From positions 270 through 13,623 of the forward strand of contig DFBQ01000145.1 of NCBI GenBank assembly GCA_002367355.1: 13,354 bases of DNA. Reading direction: 5' to 3'. How positions within the stretch are numbered: position 1 is the first letter of the stretch; every line of letters starts with the position of its first letter. This document shows positions 7,139 to 13,354 of the stretch, piece by piece. Position numbers and translations under genes: made by a program. This stretch comes from Deltaproteobacteria bacterium UBA3076 (GTDB taxonomy: Bacteria > Desulfobacterota > Dissulfuribacteria > Dissulfuribacterales > UBA3076). Under the pieces are notes generated by a model. It saw only the letters and a list, made by a program, of their open reading frames with translations, was not told the origin of the DNA and did not search any database.

Positions 7139-7263
7139 TATAGATTTTCAGATATTGAATTTCACAAGGCCAGAGGGAGGAATCCGAGTAAGTCATACTT
7201 ATTGGTATGTCGTCGAGGATTCCGACCGATAACGCAGTGAAATTTAATATATGGAAATCTATA
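7139..7263. repeat. 125-bp palindromic intergenic element
   Basis: Terminal arms 7139-7165 and 7237-7263 match as inverted copies at 24 of 27 positions. Nested inside are a second inverted pair, GGAATCC (7179-7185) with GGATTCC (7217-7223), and a small CATAC/GTATG hairpin at the centre. It starts 10 bp after the superoxide dismutase stop and ends 25 bp before galU. The order of nested stems and the lack of coding capacity suggest a mobile, non-autonomous repeat or a structured RNA. No T-run supports a simple terminator. Confidence 0.7.
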
Positions 7264-7288
7264 TCACGTTGAATGCTTCAGGAGAATA

Positions 7289-8167
7289 ATGATGAAAGTT
7301 AGAAAGGCCGTGGTTCCGGTGGCGGGCCTTGGAACAAGATTTTTGCCTGCCACAAAGGCCATTCCCAAAGAAATGCTGACCGTAGTGGACCGGCCTATCA
7401 TTCAGTATATCGTGGAAGAGATAGTTGCCTCCGGCATAAAAGAGGTGGTTCTGGTAACTGCCTCCGGGAAGTCAGCCATTGAAAATCATTTTGATTACTC
7501 CTTTGAACTTGAGATTTTTTTGTCCCAGAAGGGTAAGCTGGATCTTCTCAGGGAGGTTCGTCACATATCCGATCTCATCGAGGTAGTTTCGGTCCGTCAG
7601 AAAGAGCCTCTAGGCCTTGGACACGCTGTAAAGGTCACAGAGCCGGTAGTCTGCAATGAGCCATTTGTAGTTGTGCTCGGCGACGACATGGTAGATGCCA
7701 AGGTCCCTTGTGTTTTTCAGATGTTAAAGGTCTTTGAAGAATTCCAGCAATCCGTTGTCGCGGTACAAAAGGTCCCTTTGGATGAAACTCATAGATACGG
7801 GATCATAGAGGGTGAAGAAGTGGCAGAAGGGGTCTATAAGGTACAGAGACTTATTGAAAAGCCTGCGCCTGGTACTTCCACGTCCGATCTTGCCATAATC
7901 GGCCGGTATGTATTAAGGCCTGAGATATATGGTTGCCTTAACAGGACTCTTCCAGGGGTGGGCGGTGAAATCCAGCTAACAGACGCCCTGGACTGTCTCC
8001 GAAAAGAACAGGGACTCTATGCTTATGAATTCAAGGGCAATAGATATGACGCAGGAGATAAAATGGGATACCTTCAGGCTACTGTGAATTATGCCCTTAC
8101 ACATCCGGATCTTGGTAGAAGATTTAAGGAGTACTTGAAGAAACTGGTCGCTAATCTGGATGAGTGA
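7289..8167 (+). CDS. galU: UTP-glucose-1-phosphate uridylyltransferase (GalU)
   Basis: Cytoplasmic nucleotidyltransferase that makes UDP-glucose from UTP and glucose-1-phosphate, feeding lipopolysaccharide and exopolysaccharide synthesis. The 292-residue protein is full length. The nucleotide-binding signature VAGLGTRFLPATKAIPKEML (11-30) is intact, followed by LGDDMVDAK, the sugar-phosphate loop IEKPAP, GRYVLRPEIY, GGEIQLTDAL and the C-terminal YDAGDKMGYLQATVNYAL. Two ATG codons stand in tandem (7289 and 7292). AGGAG at 7280-7284 is 4 nt from the first and 7 nt from the second, so the second may be the real start. The last 8 bases overlap the priA start. The expected promoter would have to lie in or near the palindromic element upstream; I could not define it. 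Confidence 0.95.
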   Translation: MMKVRKAVVPVAGLGTRFLPATKAIPKEMLTVVDRPIIQYIVEEIVASGIKEVVLVTASGKSAIENHFDYSFELEIFLSQKGKLDLLREVRHISDLIEVVSVRQKEPLGLGHAVKVTEPVVCNEPFVVVLGDDMVDAKVPCVFQMLKVFEEFQQSVVAVQKVPLDETHRYGIIEGEEVAEGVYKVQRLIEKPAPGTSTSDLAIIGRYVLRPEIYGCLNRTLPGVGGEIQLTDALDCLRKEQGLYAYEFKGNRYDAGDKMGYLQATVNYALTHPDLGRRFKEYLKKLVANLDE

Positions 8168-10322
8168 GGAATGTTCTTCCAGGGCGAGGGACGAAACACC
8201 TGTTGAACTTAATTCCCCTGGCTGCAATCAACTGATAGATGTTGTAGTGCCCTTGCCCATATACACGGCCCTTACCTACATCTTGTCAGGACATACTCCT
8301 TTCCCCGCTAAAGGTTCCAGGGTCCTGGTTCCTGTAGGTCGCAGGAACATGGTCGGGGTGGCATGGGGAACCCCTGCAAAAGAGCCGCCCCCTGTGGATT
8401 TGAAAAAGGTCAAAAGGATACTTGACCATGGACCTCTCTTACCTGAAACCCTTATCAGTTTTCTTGAATGGACCTCATCATATTATTTTTATCCCATAGG
8501 ACAGGTAATGGCAGAGGCCTTGCCACCGGGGCTTTTATCCGCCCGGAATCGACGCATATCCCAAATTAGTAATGGTCTGCCAAAGAGCAGGGACTGCCGG
8601 CCGGAGTTTCTGCCCTGGTCAACCGAGGTTCCCTTGCAGCTCACCGAAGAGCAGGAAATAGTATTTAATGCCATTTGTGATGCCCTTGCTACCAGGTCCT
8701 ATCACCCCATACTTGTGCACGGAGTGACCGGCAGCGGAAAGACAGAGGTCTATCTTCGGGCCGCCAAAGAGTGTGTCAAGCAAGGCCGCAGCGTGTTGGT
8801 GCTGGTGCCTGAGATTGCCATGACCACCCAGGCTGTGGGCTGGTTCGTTGGCAGGTTCGGTGAGGAGGTAACAGTACTTCACAGCGGCCTGACAGAGGCC
8901 CAGAGGCGTAATCAGTGGTTCAGAATAAAAGAGGGAAAGAGCAGAATGGTTATTGGGACCCGATCTGCCATTTTTGCCCCATTATCCGATATCGGTCTTA
9001 TTGTAGTGGACGAGGAACACGATCCCTCGTACAAGCAGTCTGAAAAATTTCGATACCAGGCAAGAGATATGGCCCTGTTACGTGGCCGGATGTCAGAAGC
9101 AACAGTGATTCTGGGATCTGCCACTCCGTCTGTATCAAGTTTCAAGAACTCCCTCTCGGGCAAATATCAGTTGGTTACTATGGGAAAACGAGTGGCCAAG
9201 CGGTCTCTTCCCGAGGTAGTAGTGGTGGATCGCAGAAGAAAAGAGAAAAAGGATCAACATCACAAGTTAAAGTCAGCAAGACCTGAATGGCTCTCCAAAG
9301 AACTTAAAGATGCGACAGGGGATACATTAGCAAGAGGAGAGCAGGTCCTGCTGTTTCTTAACAGGCGGGGTTTTGCAACCTATATTTTTTGTCCTGATTG
9401 CGGGCATGTGTTCAGGTGCCCTCACTGTGAGGTCACGCTTACGTGGCATCGTGGAGATAAAAGGACGAATAGCGAAAAAGACGGAGTGCTTCGCTGCCAC
9501 TACTGCGGGATGGAATCGCCTGCCCTGCCTGTCTGCCCGCAATGCATGGGGCAGGCGATCAAAACCTTTGGCTATGGCACTGAAAGAATTGCAGCCGACC
9601 TTGAGGAGATCTTCCCCAATGCCAGGATCGCACGGCTGGACCGGGATACAGTACGAACCCGAAGGCATCTGGAGGAGGTTATCCTTGATTTCCGGAAAGG
9701 GCGTCTTGATATACTTGTGGGTACCCAGATGATCACCAAAGGTCATGACTTTCCCGGCCTTACCCTCGTAGGCATATTATGCGCGGATTTATCCCTGAAT
9801 TTCCCCGAATATCATGCAACTGAGAGGACTTTCCAGCTCCTTGCCCAAGTGGCGGGCAGGGCAGGACGTGGAGAACGGCCCGGCCGGGTTTTAATTCAGA
9901 CGTGGTTGCCTGATCACTATGTTCTGGACTGCGCGACCACCCATGACTTTAATGCCTTTTATGAAAAGGAGTCGAAGTTTAGAAAGGCCTTGGGATATCC
10001 GCCTTTTGGACGATTAATTAATCTTCGCTTCTCAGGCCGGAAAAAGGCCCAAGTCTGCGACACTGCGGGCAATGTGGCAAGATTGGCAAAAAACCTCGCA
10101 AAAGGTATCAAGAGTACCGGTGGACCTCAAGTTGAAGTCCTGGGGCCCGCTCCAGCACCCAGAGCAAAAATCAAAGACCATTATCGGTGGCAGATACTCT
10201 TAAAGTCCTCATCGCTTTCAAATCTAAGGACATTGTGCTCTGGTCTTCTGTCAAGGAAAGCAGACATGGTACCATCCAGTGTAAGAATGGAAGTGGATGT
10301 GGATCCCTACAGTCTGCTTTGA
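8160..10322 (+). CDS. priA: Primosomal replication-restart helicase PriA
   Basis: DEXH-box 3'-5' DNA helicase that recognises stalled forks and reloads the replicative helicase. The 720-residue protein has an N-terminal 3'-DNA-binding domain (about 25-122), Walker A GVTGSGKT (188-195), the DEEH box (284-287) and ATP-site motif LGSATPS (318-324). Eight zinc-ligand cysteines occur as four pairs: 411/414, 420/423, 446/449 and 459/462. GTQMITKGHDFPG (521-533) and QVAGRAGRGE (563-572) complete the helicase core. The start ATG 8160 overlaps galU by 8 nt, has no good ribosome site and adds about 25 residues before the first conserved strand, so a later start is possible. Between the N-terminal domain and the helicase (about 123-160) there are only some 40 residues, too few for the usual winged-helix domain. 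Confidence 0.94.
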   Translation: MSEECSSRARDETPVELNSPGCNQLIDVVVPLPIYTALTYILSGHTPFPAKGSRVLVPVGRRNMVGVAWGTPAKEPPPVDLKKVKRILDHGPLLPETLISFLEWTSSYYFYPIGQVMAEALPPGLLSARNRRISQISNGLPKSRDCRPEFLPWSTEVPLQLTEEQEIVFNAICDALATRSYHPILVHGVTGSGKTEVYLRAAKECVKQGRSVLVLVPEIAMTTQAVGWFVGRFGEEVTVLHSGLTEAQRRNQWFRIKEGKSRMVIGTRSAIFAPLSDIGLIVVDEEHDPSYKQSEKFRYQARDMALLRGRMSEATVILGSATPSVSSFKNSLSGKYQLVTMGKRVAKRSLPEVVVVDRRRKEKKDQHHKLKSARPEWLSKELKDATGDTLARGEQVLLFLNRRGFATYIFCPDCGHVFRCPHCEVTLTWHRGDKRTNSEKDGVLRCHYCGMESPALPVCPQCMGQAIKTFGYGTERIAADLEEIFPNARIARLDRDTVRTRRHLEEVILDFRKGRLDILVGTQMITKGHDFPGLTLVGILCADLSLNFPEYHATERTFQLLAQVAGRAGRGERPGRVLIQTWLPDHYVLDCATTHDFNAFYEKESKFRKALGYPPFGRLINLRFSGRKKAQVCDTAGNVARLAKNLAKGIKSTGGPQVEVLGPAPAPRAKIKDHYRWQILLKSSSLSNLRTLCSGLLSRKADMVPSSVRMEVDVDPYSLL

Positions 10323-10345
10323 TTTCATCTCTGGGGGCCACAAAC

Positions 10346-11056
10346 CTATCTCACTACCCTACCCTGCTTCTGGACCTGTTCCAGGATCCTTCTGCTGTAT
10401 GGGCCGCAGTTAAAGAGAAGGTCCATGGCCGACAGATCCTTGATAAATTCTCCCCAGAGCTGGGGATAGACAGGCCTCTGATAATCCAGCCATTGGACAG
10501 TGATCCCTGCTTCCTTTAGCAGGGCGGTATCGATCCTTCCCTTTCCCGCCCTGGGGGCCACGAGTTCACTTGCGCCCAGTCTTTCGGCAATGGCAACAAG
10601 CAGGCCCGTTCCCTTGGCCTTGACGCCTATCTCTGACTGGAGCAAGTAAGAGCCGGGCAAATCAAAAAAGCGAAAAATGTGATCAATGCCGGCCATGTTC
10701 CAGTGAAGCAACTTTTCAGGCGCCCTGCTATAGAGCTGCTCGAAAAAGGCAAAGTGTTCCTGGAAGAACGGGGCGTTCTTGTAACAGTGCTCCAGGGTCA
10801 TGAGGTGTTTGCGACGCCAGCGTGGGTCATTCAGGACACGAACCTGGTCAATGGGCTGGAGGCCCTGTCCCTTTTTGATCACCGGAATGGTGAACCAAAC
10901 CGGTCCGCGCATGCCCTTTAAGCGGTTCCGATTGATCCAGGAAAATCCCCTTGGATACTGGACCTGATCCAGGAACACCAGTGTGTCCACTTGCATGGCC
11001 TTGTGAATCAGACCGGGCCAGGGCATAAAAGTGGGCTGGTGAGCTGCGAATCTCAT
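10346..11056 (-). CDS. WbqC-family protein
   Basis: A 236-residue protein of the WbqC family, often found near polysaccharide or O-antigen genes; its biochemical role is poorly defined. The N-terminal signature is clear: HQPTFMPWPGL (6-16), then a D-x-x-x-F-L-D run (DTLVFLD, 24-30), VQYPRGFSWINRNRLKG (32-48) and WFTIPV (54-59). The C-terminal part keeps LLVAIAERLGASELVAPRAG and the ending YPQLWGEF with a hydrophobic segment after it. Length is normal and there is no signal peptide. Start ATG 11056 with only a weak upstream TTGAG. It converges on priA with 23 bp between stops, without a visible hairpin terminator, and has no sugar-biosynthesis neighbour here except galU beyond priA. Confidence 0.85.
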   Translation of the reverse strand: MRFAAHQPTFMPWPGLIHKAMQVDTLVFLDQVQYPRGFSWINRNRLKGMRGPVWFTIPVIKKGQGLQPIDQVRVLNDPRWRRKHLMTLEHCYKNAPFFQEHFAFFEQLYSRAPEKLLHWNMAGIDHIFRFFDLPGSYLLQSEIGVKAKGTGLLVAIAERLGASELVAPRAGKGRIDTALLKEAGITVQWLDYQRPVYPQLWGEFIKDLSAMDLLFNCGPYSRRILEQVQKQGRVVR

Positions 11057-11157
11057 TGCTCAATCGGCTCGACCAAATCTAACCTGAGCGCAATATTTTC
11101 CAACTTATTTTAAATAGCCTCCTATACTCAGTTATCAGCCAAGTTTATCCAGTTTCC

Positions 11158-11377
11158 TCACCATATCGTTTTCAGTCCTTTCAGTTTACGCAATTTTCCA
11201 TCACTGGTGATGAGTTTGGCATTATGAAATTTGGCAGTTGCGGCAATAATTCGATCTGCAGGATCAAGATTATCCTTAAAGGACATGGAGACAGAAAGGT
11301 CCGCGATTTGGGGCGTGATTGGGATGACCCTGATTTAGACTGTCAAGAATGAGAATACATGTATCAAGCACAATCAT
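11158..11377 (-). pseudogene. VapC-type PIN-domain toxin, internally deleted and frameshifted
   Basis: Remnant of a PIN-domain ribonuclease toxin directly downstream of the antitoxin gene. The ATG at 11377 overlaps the antitoxin by 14 nt and reads MIVLDTCILILDS, the usual PIN start with its first active-site Asp (D5). Immediately afterwards, in another frame from 11334, comes the C-terminal half: IRVIPITPQIADL, DPADRIIAATAKFHNAKL and ITSDGKLRKL, ending IW and TGA at 11158. About 58 codons remain in this part. A middle piece of roughly 45-60 codons, including the second acidic residue (WEIA-like region), is missing, and the two parts are not in frame. The nuclease is therefore almost certainly dead. 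Both halves are still easy to recognise, so the loss looks fairly recent. Confidence 0.82.
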
Positions 11378-11603
11378 CTGCTGCATCCCATTTTTCATCT
11401 ATGGGAGAAGTAATATCCCCGATCTCACAGTTACTCTGTAGCTGTTTGAGCCATTTCCGGGCAGCCGCCTTCACATCCTCCCGGGGGAAAAGACGGGCCA
11501 CAATACGTCCCCTTGAAGTAATAACAAGTGCCTGGCCGGAACCGGCCTTGGCCAGATAATCAGGCAGATGATTTCGTAGTTCAGTGACATTAACCTTCTG
11601 CAT
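11364..11603 (-). CDS. Phd/YefM-family antitoxin
   Basis: A 79-residue antitoxin that in this family binds the operon promoter through its N-terminal domain and neutralises the toxin through its C-terminus. The N-terminal fold is typical: VNVTELRNHLPDYLAKAGSG (4-23), ALVITSRGRIVARLFP (25-40). The C-terminal tail (about 50-79) is charged and would wrap the toxin. Start ATG 11603 has GAGGG 6 nt upstream, and a sigma-70 promoter lies about 45-75 bp before the start. The gene is intact while the downstream PIN toxin is broken, so this is an orphan antitoxin. It could survive as a repressor or as protection against a related toxin elsewhere. Confidence 0.85.
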   Translation of the reverse strand: MQKVNVTELRNHLPDYLAKAGSGQALVITSRGRIVARLFPREDVKAAARKWLKQLQSNCEIGDITSPIDEKWDAADDCA

Positions 11604-11648
11604 AATGAACCCTCACAATTCATGCAAAGTATACGTTTGAACTACACA

Positions 11649-11678
11649 ATTATAGAATTTCCAGACATTCCAAGTCAA
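11649..11678 (-). promoter_or_regulatory. Sigma-70-type promoter for the antitoxin gene
   Basis: On the minus strand TTGACT (11678-11673) and a perfect TATAAT (11654-11649) are 18 bp apart. Transcription would start near 11642, about 40 nt before the ATG at 11603. A GTATAC palindrome at 11629-11634 in the leader, flanked by A/T-rich sequence, is a plausible but unproven operator for autorepression. Confidence 0.7.
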
Positions 11679-11762
11679 GAGAAAAACCGCCCCCATTATC
11701 AAATCCCCCCTTTCCGTTTTGAAAGCAGGTCCCCCCCCAAAGGTCTTTTCCTAAAAATATAG

Positions 11763-11954
11763 TTATCTGTTTAATGTCCATAAAATAAAATGCTTGATCA
11801 ACCCCTCATCAAGATCAAGTTCGATACTTTTGTCCACTCAATGCCGCAGTTTTTTATCAAACCCGCTCAACTCCGCCTGCTTTTTCTTCAAAATGTCCAA
11901 TCTTTTTAACTCAATGACCCCAGCCGCTTCAGGTGATAAAATGAAAAATCGTGT
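11763..11954 (-). pseudogene. Remnant resembling the C-terminus of a PglX-like DNA methyltransferase
   Basis: Immediately after, and in frame with, the stop of the DUF4926-like gene, the minus strand reads about 63 codons with protein-like sequence: FFILSPEAAGVIELKRLDIL, then KKKQAELSGFDKKLRH, an internal TGA, then VDKSIELDLDEG. After DEG the sequence loses similarity and stops at 11763. The helix-rich stretch followed by IELDLD-D/E-G recalls the C-terminal tail of large class I DNA methyltransferases such as BREX PglX; this is from memory of the family. With no start, an internal stop and a lost tail, it cannot be functional. It fills most of the 351-bp gap between the DUF4926-like gene and the antitoxin gene. 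The remaining 11679-11762 is C-rich and holds nothing I recognise. Confidence 0.5.
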
Positions 11955-12209
11955 TCAAAGAGCTGCGACTTTATCAAGCCTTCGAACATGAAAAATTTCA
12001 TTTTTTTTGATCGCATCAATTTTGGATTCTTCAACGACCAGTATGGCGATAGTTTCACCAATTGCATTAAAAACTTCCAGCGAATAGCCTGTTTCCTGCC
12101 CCGGTTCTCCGTCGTGTTTTTCTACAATGGTGGCTAAATCACCTTCATGAAGCCCATATTCAGGGAAATCTTCTTTCAAAGATACGCGTGTGAAAAGCTG
12201 ATAAGCCAT
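11955..12209 (-). CDS. DUF4926-like small protein
   Basis: An 84-residue acidic protein matching the DUF4926 pattern: a short all-beta domain with LFTRVSLKEDFPEYGLHEGD (5-24), LATIVEKHDG (25-34), GYSLEVFNAIGETIAILVVE (41-60) and a closing HVRRLDKV. The GD-x-x-TIV and YSLEVFN segments are the most characteristic. It starts at the ATG at 12209, two bases after the stop of the DUF6883-like gene, with a perfect AGGAGG (12222-12217) inside the end of that gene, so the two are translated as a pair with this protein probably made in excess. Function is unknown. Small size, acidity and coupling to a second small protein would fit an antitoxin or immunity role, which is inference. Confidence 0.75.
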   Translation of the reverse strand: MAYQLFTRVSLKEDFPEYGLHEGDLATIVEKHDGEPGQETGYSLEVFNAIGETIAILVVEESKIDAIKKNEIFHVRRLDKVAAL

Positions 12210-12211
12210 AA

Positions 12212-12541
12212 TTAGCCCTCCTTATCAGGAAACAAAGTGATAAATTTTGTTCGCTGAAATATGTTCTCTATCATCCAAATTGTAACAATGCTGAGTGAAA
12301 TACCATTTGGCCCCACAAGTTTGCCGCGAATTTCAAATAGATCCCCATAGGCTGTTTTACGAACCAATTCAGCCTCAATCGGCAATATCTGCCTACGGAT
12401 ATCTTCCAACAAGCGCTGCCAGTTGTTCAGTGAATAGCCTGCCCGCCCCAGGAATCGAGACTTATCATTATCAGGTTGCCATTTCAAAAGATAGTCGGTG
12501 ATTTTTTCTCGCGCGATTATTGAATTGTTGTGTAGTTTCAA
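12212..12541 (-). CDS. DUF6883-like small protein
   Basis: A 109-residue protein resembling DUF6883. It begins KLHNNSIIAREKITDYLLKW (2-21), then has FLGRAGYSLNNWQRLLEDI, a mid-region of mixed charge, and ends with GKLVGPNGISLSIVTIWMIE and KFITLFPDK. The pattern of an N-terminal amphipathic start, a helix and then a GPNG turn between beta strands that include an invariant-looking W-x-I is typical. I start it at the TTG at 12541 because AAGGGA lies 9 nt upstream and because it gives the expected N-terminus; the frame is open to a TTG at 12574. It precedes the DUF4926-like gene by two bases. No enzymatic motif is evident; a toxin role is only a hypothesis from gene arrangement. Confidence 0.68.
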   Translation of the reverse strand: MKLHNNSIIAREKITDYLLKWQPDNDKSRFLGRAGYSLNNWQRLLEDIRRQILPIEAELVRKTAYGDLFEIRGKLVGPNGISLSIVTIWMIENIFQRTKFITLFPDKEG

Positions 12542-12574
12542 TTTGTTGTGTCCCTTCACGGTAAAAGCAATCAA

Positions 12575-12676
12575 TCACAAAATCGTTTCAACCCGATCAT
12601 ATTCTTCCAGGCGATTGGATTTCCAAACCGGCTGATCCAACTCCAGATCTTTTATGGCTTGCTTTTTTAACCTCAT
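12575..12676 (-). CDS. Short open reading frame, 33 codons, unrecognised
   Basis: Begins with ATG (12676; a TTG directly before it has AAGG 7 nt upstream) and reads MRLKKQAIKDLELDQPVW, then KSNRLEEYDRVETIL, ending in TGA. It lies 15 bp after the stop of the methyltransferase-tail remnant, in the same frame, and its own stop abuts the open frame of the DUF6883-like gene. The charged composition with regular helix-like spacing looks protein-like, but the length is marginal. It may be a real small gene, a leader for the DUF pair, or another fragment of a lost gene. Confidence 0.35.
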   Translation of the reverse strand: MRLKKQAIKDLELDQPVWKSNRLEEYDRVETIL

Positions 12677-12691
12677 CAAAAAATCGCCTTT

Positions 12692-12823
12692 TTATTTCTT
12701 TCCTGTCACTGCCTTCTTCTCTGCCAGCAGGTCCCCAAACTTTCCATGGTTTACCTTAACCCCGTCATCCAGATCCAGTTCGATGCGGTTGCGCGCGCAT
12801 GAATCGAAGCCATGATGAATCAG
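12692..12823 (-). pseudogene. C-terminal fragment of a PglX-like DNA methyltransferase
   Basis: A 43-codon open stretch with no start codon reads GFDSCARNRIELDLDDG, then VKVNHGKFGDLLAEKKAV and ends TGKK-TAA. It resembles the extreme C-terminus of PglX-like DNA methyltransferases as I remember them. The core (codons for IELDLDDG) matches the remnant at 11763-11954 at 21 of 24 bases, with two of the three differences synonymous. Upstream, an in-frame TAA cuts it off, and the neighbouring 60 bp read as protein-like sequence in a different frame (KVGDERVLHERIN), suggesting a rearranged junction near 12795-12825. It is non-functional as it stands. Confidence 0.5.
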
Positions 12824-12902
12824 TTAATTCTTTCATGCAGGACTCTTTCATCCCCTACCTTATGCCGGTTTATCCCGATGCTTTCGCAACGGCTCCTATA
12901 TC

Positions 12903-12925
12903 GGGGCGGGTTAAAAACTCGCCCC
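12903..12925. repeat. G/C-rich hairpin of a dispersed-repeat type
   Basis: Two 10-nt arms, GGGGCGGGTT (12903-12912) and AACTCGCCCC (12916-12925), pair with one mismatch around a 3-nt loop. It lies about 42 bp downstream of the nitroreductase stop. No T-run follows on the minus strand, so it may block exonucleases or act as a weak terminator. Such GGGGCG-type palindromes are common intergenic repeats in some bacteria, but copy number cannot be judged here. Confidence 0.55.
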
Positions 12926-12966
12926 TACCCGATTAGGCCCCTCTTGTTATAAATGGGCGATATTTA

Positions 12967-13354
12967 TCACTCCAGCCACGATACCAATTTTTCCGTCTCA
13001 ACTCTATCGGTTCTGAATTTATATATGGGGGATTCCAAATCTGGATAACCGATTGATAAACCAATTACGAGTCGCTTGGTCTCAGGAATGGAGAGAAAGT
13101 TTTTGATCTGCTTGGCATAATCTGTTGAAAAGGCCTGCGGTACTGTGCCAAGCCCTTTAGCGTGGGCCGCCAACATCAGGCTTTGGGCGAATAGCCCTAT
13201 ATCAAAGAGTGACCAGAGAGTGAGAGAGCTATCTTGGAAGAGATATATGGCATGGGGAGCATAATAGAAATTGAAATTCACCATCTTCGATTTTCGGACT
13301 ACTTCAGGATCTTTCGGGTCGATTCCGGTTGCTTCAGCTCTTGTTTTATATAAA
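12967..13354 (-). CDS. Nitroreductase family protein, C-terminal part (continues beyond the window)
   Basis: The reading frame is open to the right edge of the window, so the true start lies outside; 128 C-terminal residues are visible. The flavin nitroreductase pattern is clear: FYYAPHAIYLFQDSSLTLW, then LFDIGLFAQSLMLAAHAKGL, the GLGTVPQAFS segment (the loop that contacts FMN in this family), LSIPETKRLVIGLSIGYPD and a terminal FRTDRVETEKLVSWLE. Members reduce nitroaromatics, quinones or flavins with NAD(P)H; the substrate here is unknown. An internal ATG at 13284 would remove conserved sequence before it (KDPEVVRKSK) and is not the start. It is separated from the accessory debris by about 140 bp carrying a G/C-rich hairpin. 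Confidence 0.87.
   Translation of the reverse strand, partial: LYKTRAEATGIDPKDPEVVRKSKMVNFNFYYAPHAIYLFQDSSLTLWSLFDIGLFAQSLMLAAHAKGLGTVPQAFSTDYAKQIKNFLSIPETKRLVIGLSIGYPDLESPIYKFRTDRVETEKLVSWLE

Noticed and set aside
9327..9746. Open frames on both strands inside the zinc-binding region of priA
   Set aside because: They overlap conserved helicase and cysteine motifs of priA and look like codon-bias shadows.
11679..11762. C-run sequence suggestive of a terminator or repeat
   Set aside because: C-tracts and partial self-complementarity are present, but I cannot draw a stable stem followed by a T-run on either strand.
1..13354. CRISPR array, tRNA or rRNA genes, intact transposase or integrase
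   Set aside because: No regularly spaced direct repeats, no cloverleaf or ribosomal sequence, and no transposase or integrase motifs were seen on either strand.

Overview
The window looks like a chromosomal segment of a Desulfobacterota-type (deltaproteobacterial) Gram-negative bacterium. It carries ftsE, ftsX and an EnvC-like murein hydrolase activator, a PilT/PilU-type retraction ATPase pair, a Tat-exported Fe/Mn superoxide dismutase, galU and priA. This assignment rests on gene content and protein style only; no ribosomal or other strict marker gene is present.

Layout. On the minus strand, 47-2978 holds ftsE, ftsX and an envC-like gene, the cell-division ABC complex and its periplasmic amidase activator. 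ftsX and envC overlap by 3 nt. ftsE and ftsX are separated by about 180 bp carrying a folded heptamer repeat. Going rightward on the plus strand, 3246-6164 holds two tandem PilT-family ATPases and a zinc-ribbon/pseudo-receiver protein in one tight operon (type IV pilus retraction). Next come an 81-bp palindromic element, a five-unit heptamer repeat, the Tat-exported SOD-family gene (6406-7128), a second large palindromic element (7139-7263), galU (7289-8167) and priA (8160-10322), the last two overlapping. priA converges on a WbqC-family gene (10346-11056, minus).

The right end (about 11.1-13.35 kb, all minus strand) is accessory in character. It holds a Phd/YefM-type antitoxin with a good sigma-70 promoter, but its PIN-domain (VapC) toxin has lost its middle and its reading frame. 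A tightly coupled gene pair follows, DUF6883-like then DUF4926-like, and it is the best candidate for a little-described two-gene system. On either side of the pair lie two short broken pieces that share a C-terminal motif (IELDLD-D/E-G) resembling the tail of PglX-like DNA methyltransferases, so the region looks like the eroded remains of a defence or toxin-antitoxin island. The window ends inside a nitroreductase-family gene.

Best second-look items: the DUF6883/DUF4926 pair between methyltransferase-tail remnants, the orphaned antitoxin beside a deleted vapC, the zinc-ribbon/pseudo-receiver protein of the pilT operon, the PriA that appears to lack its winged-helix domain, and the families of palindromic and heptameric intergenic repeats.
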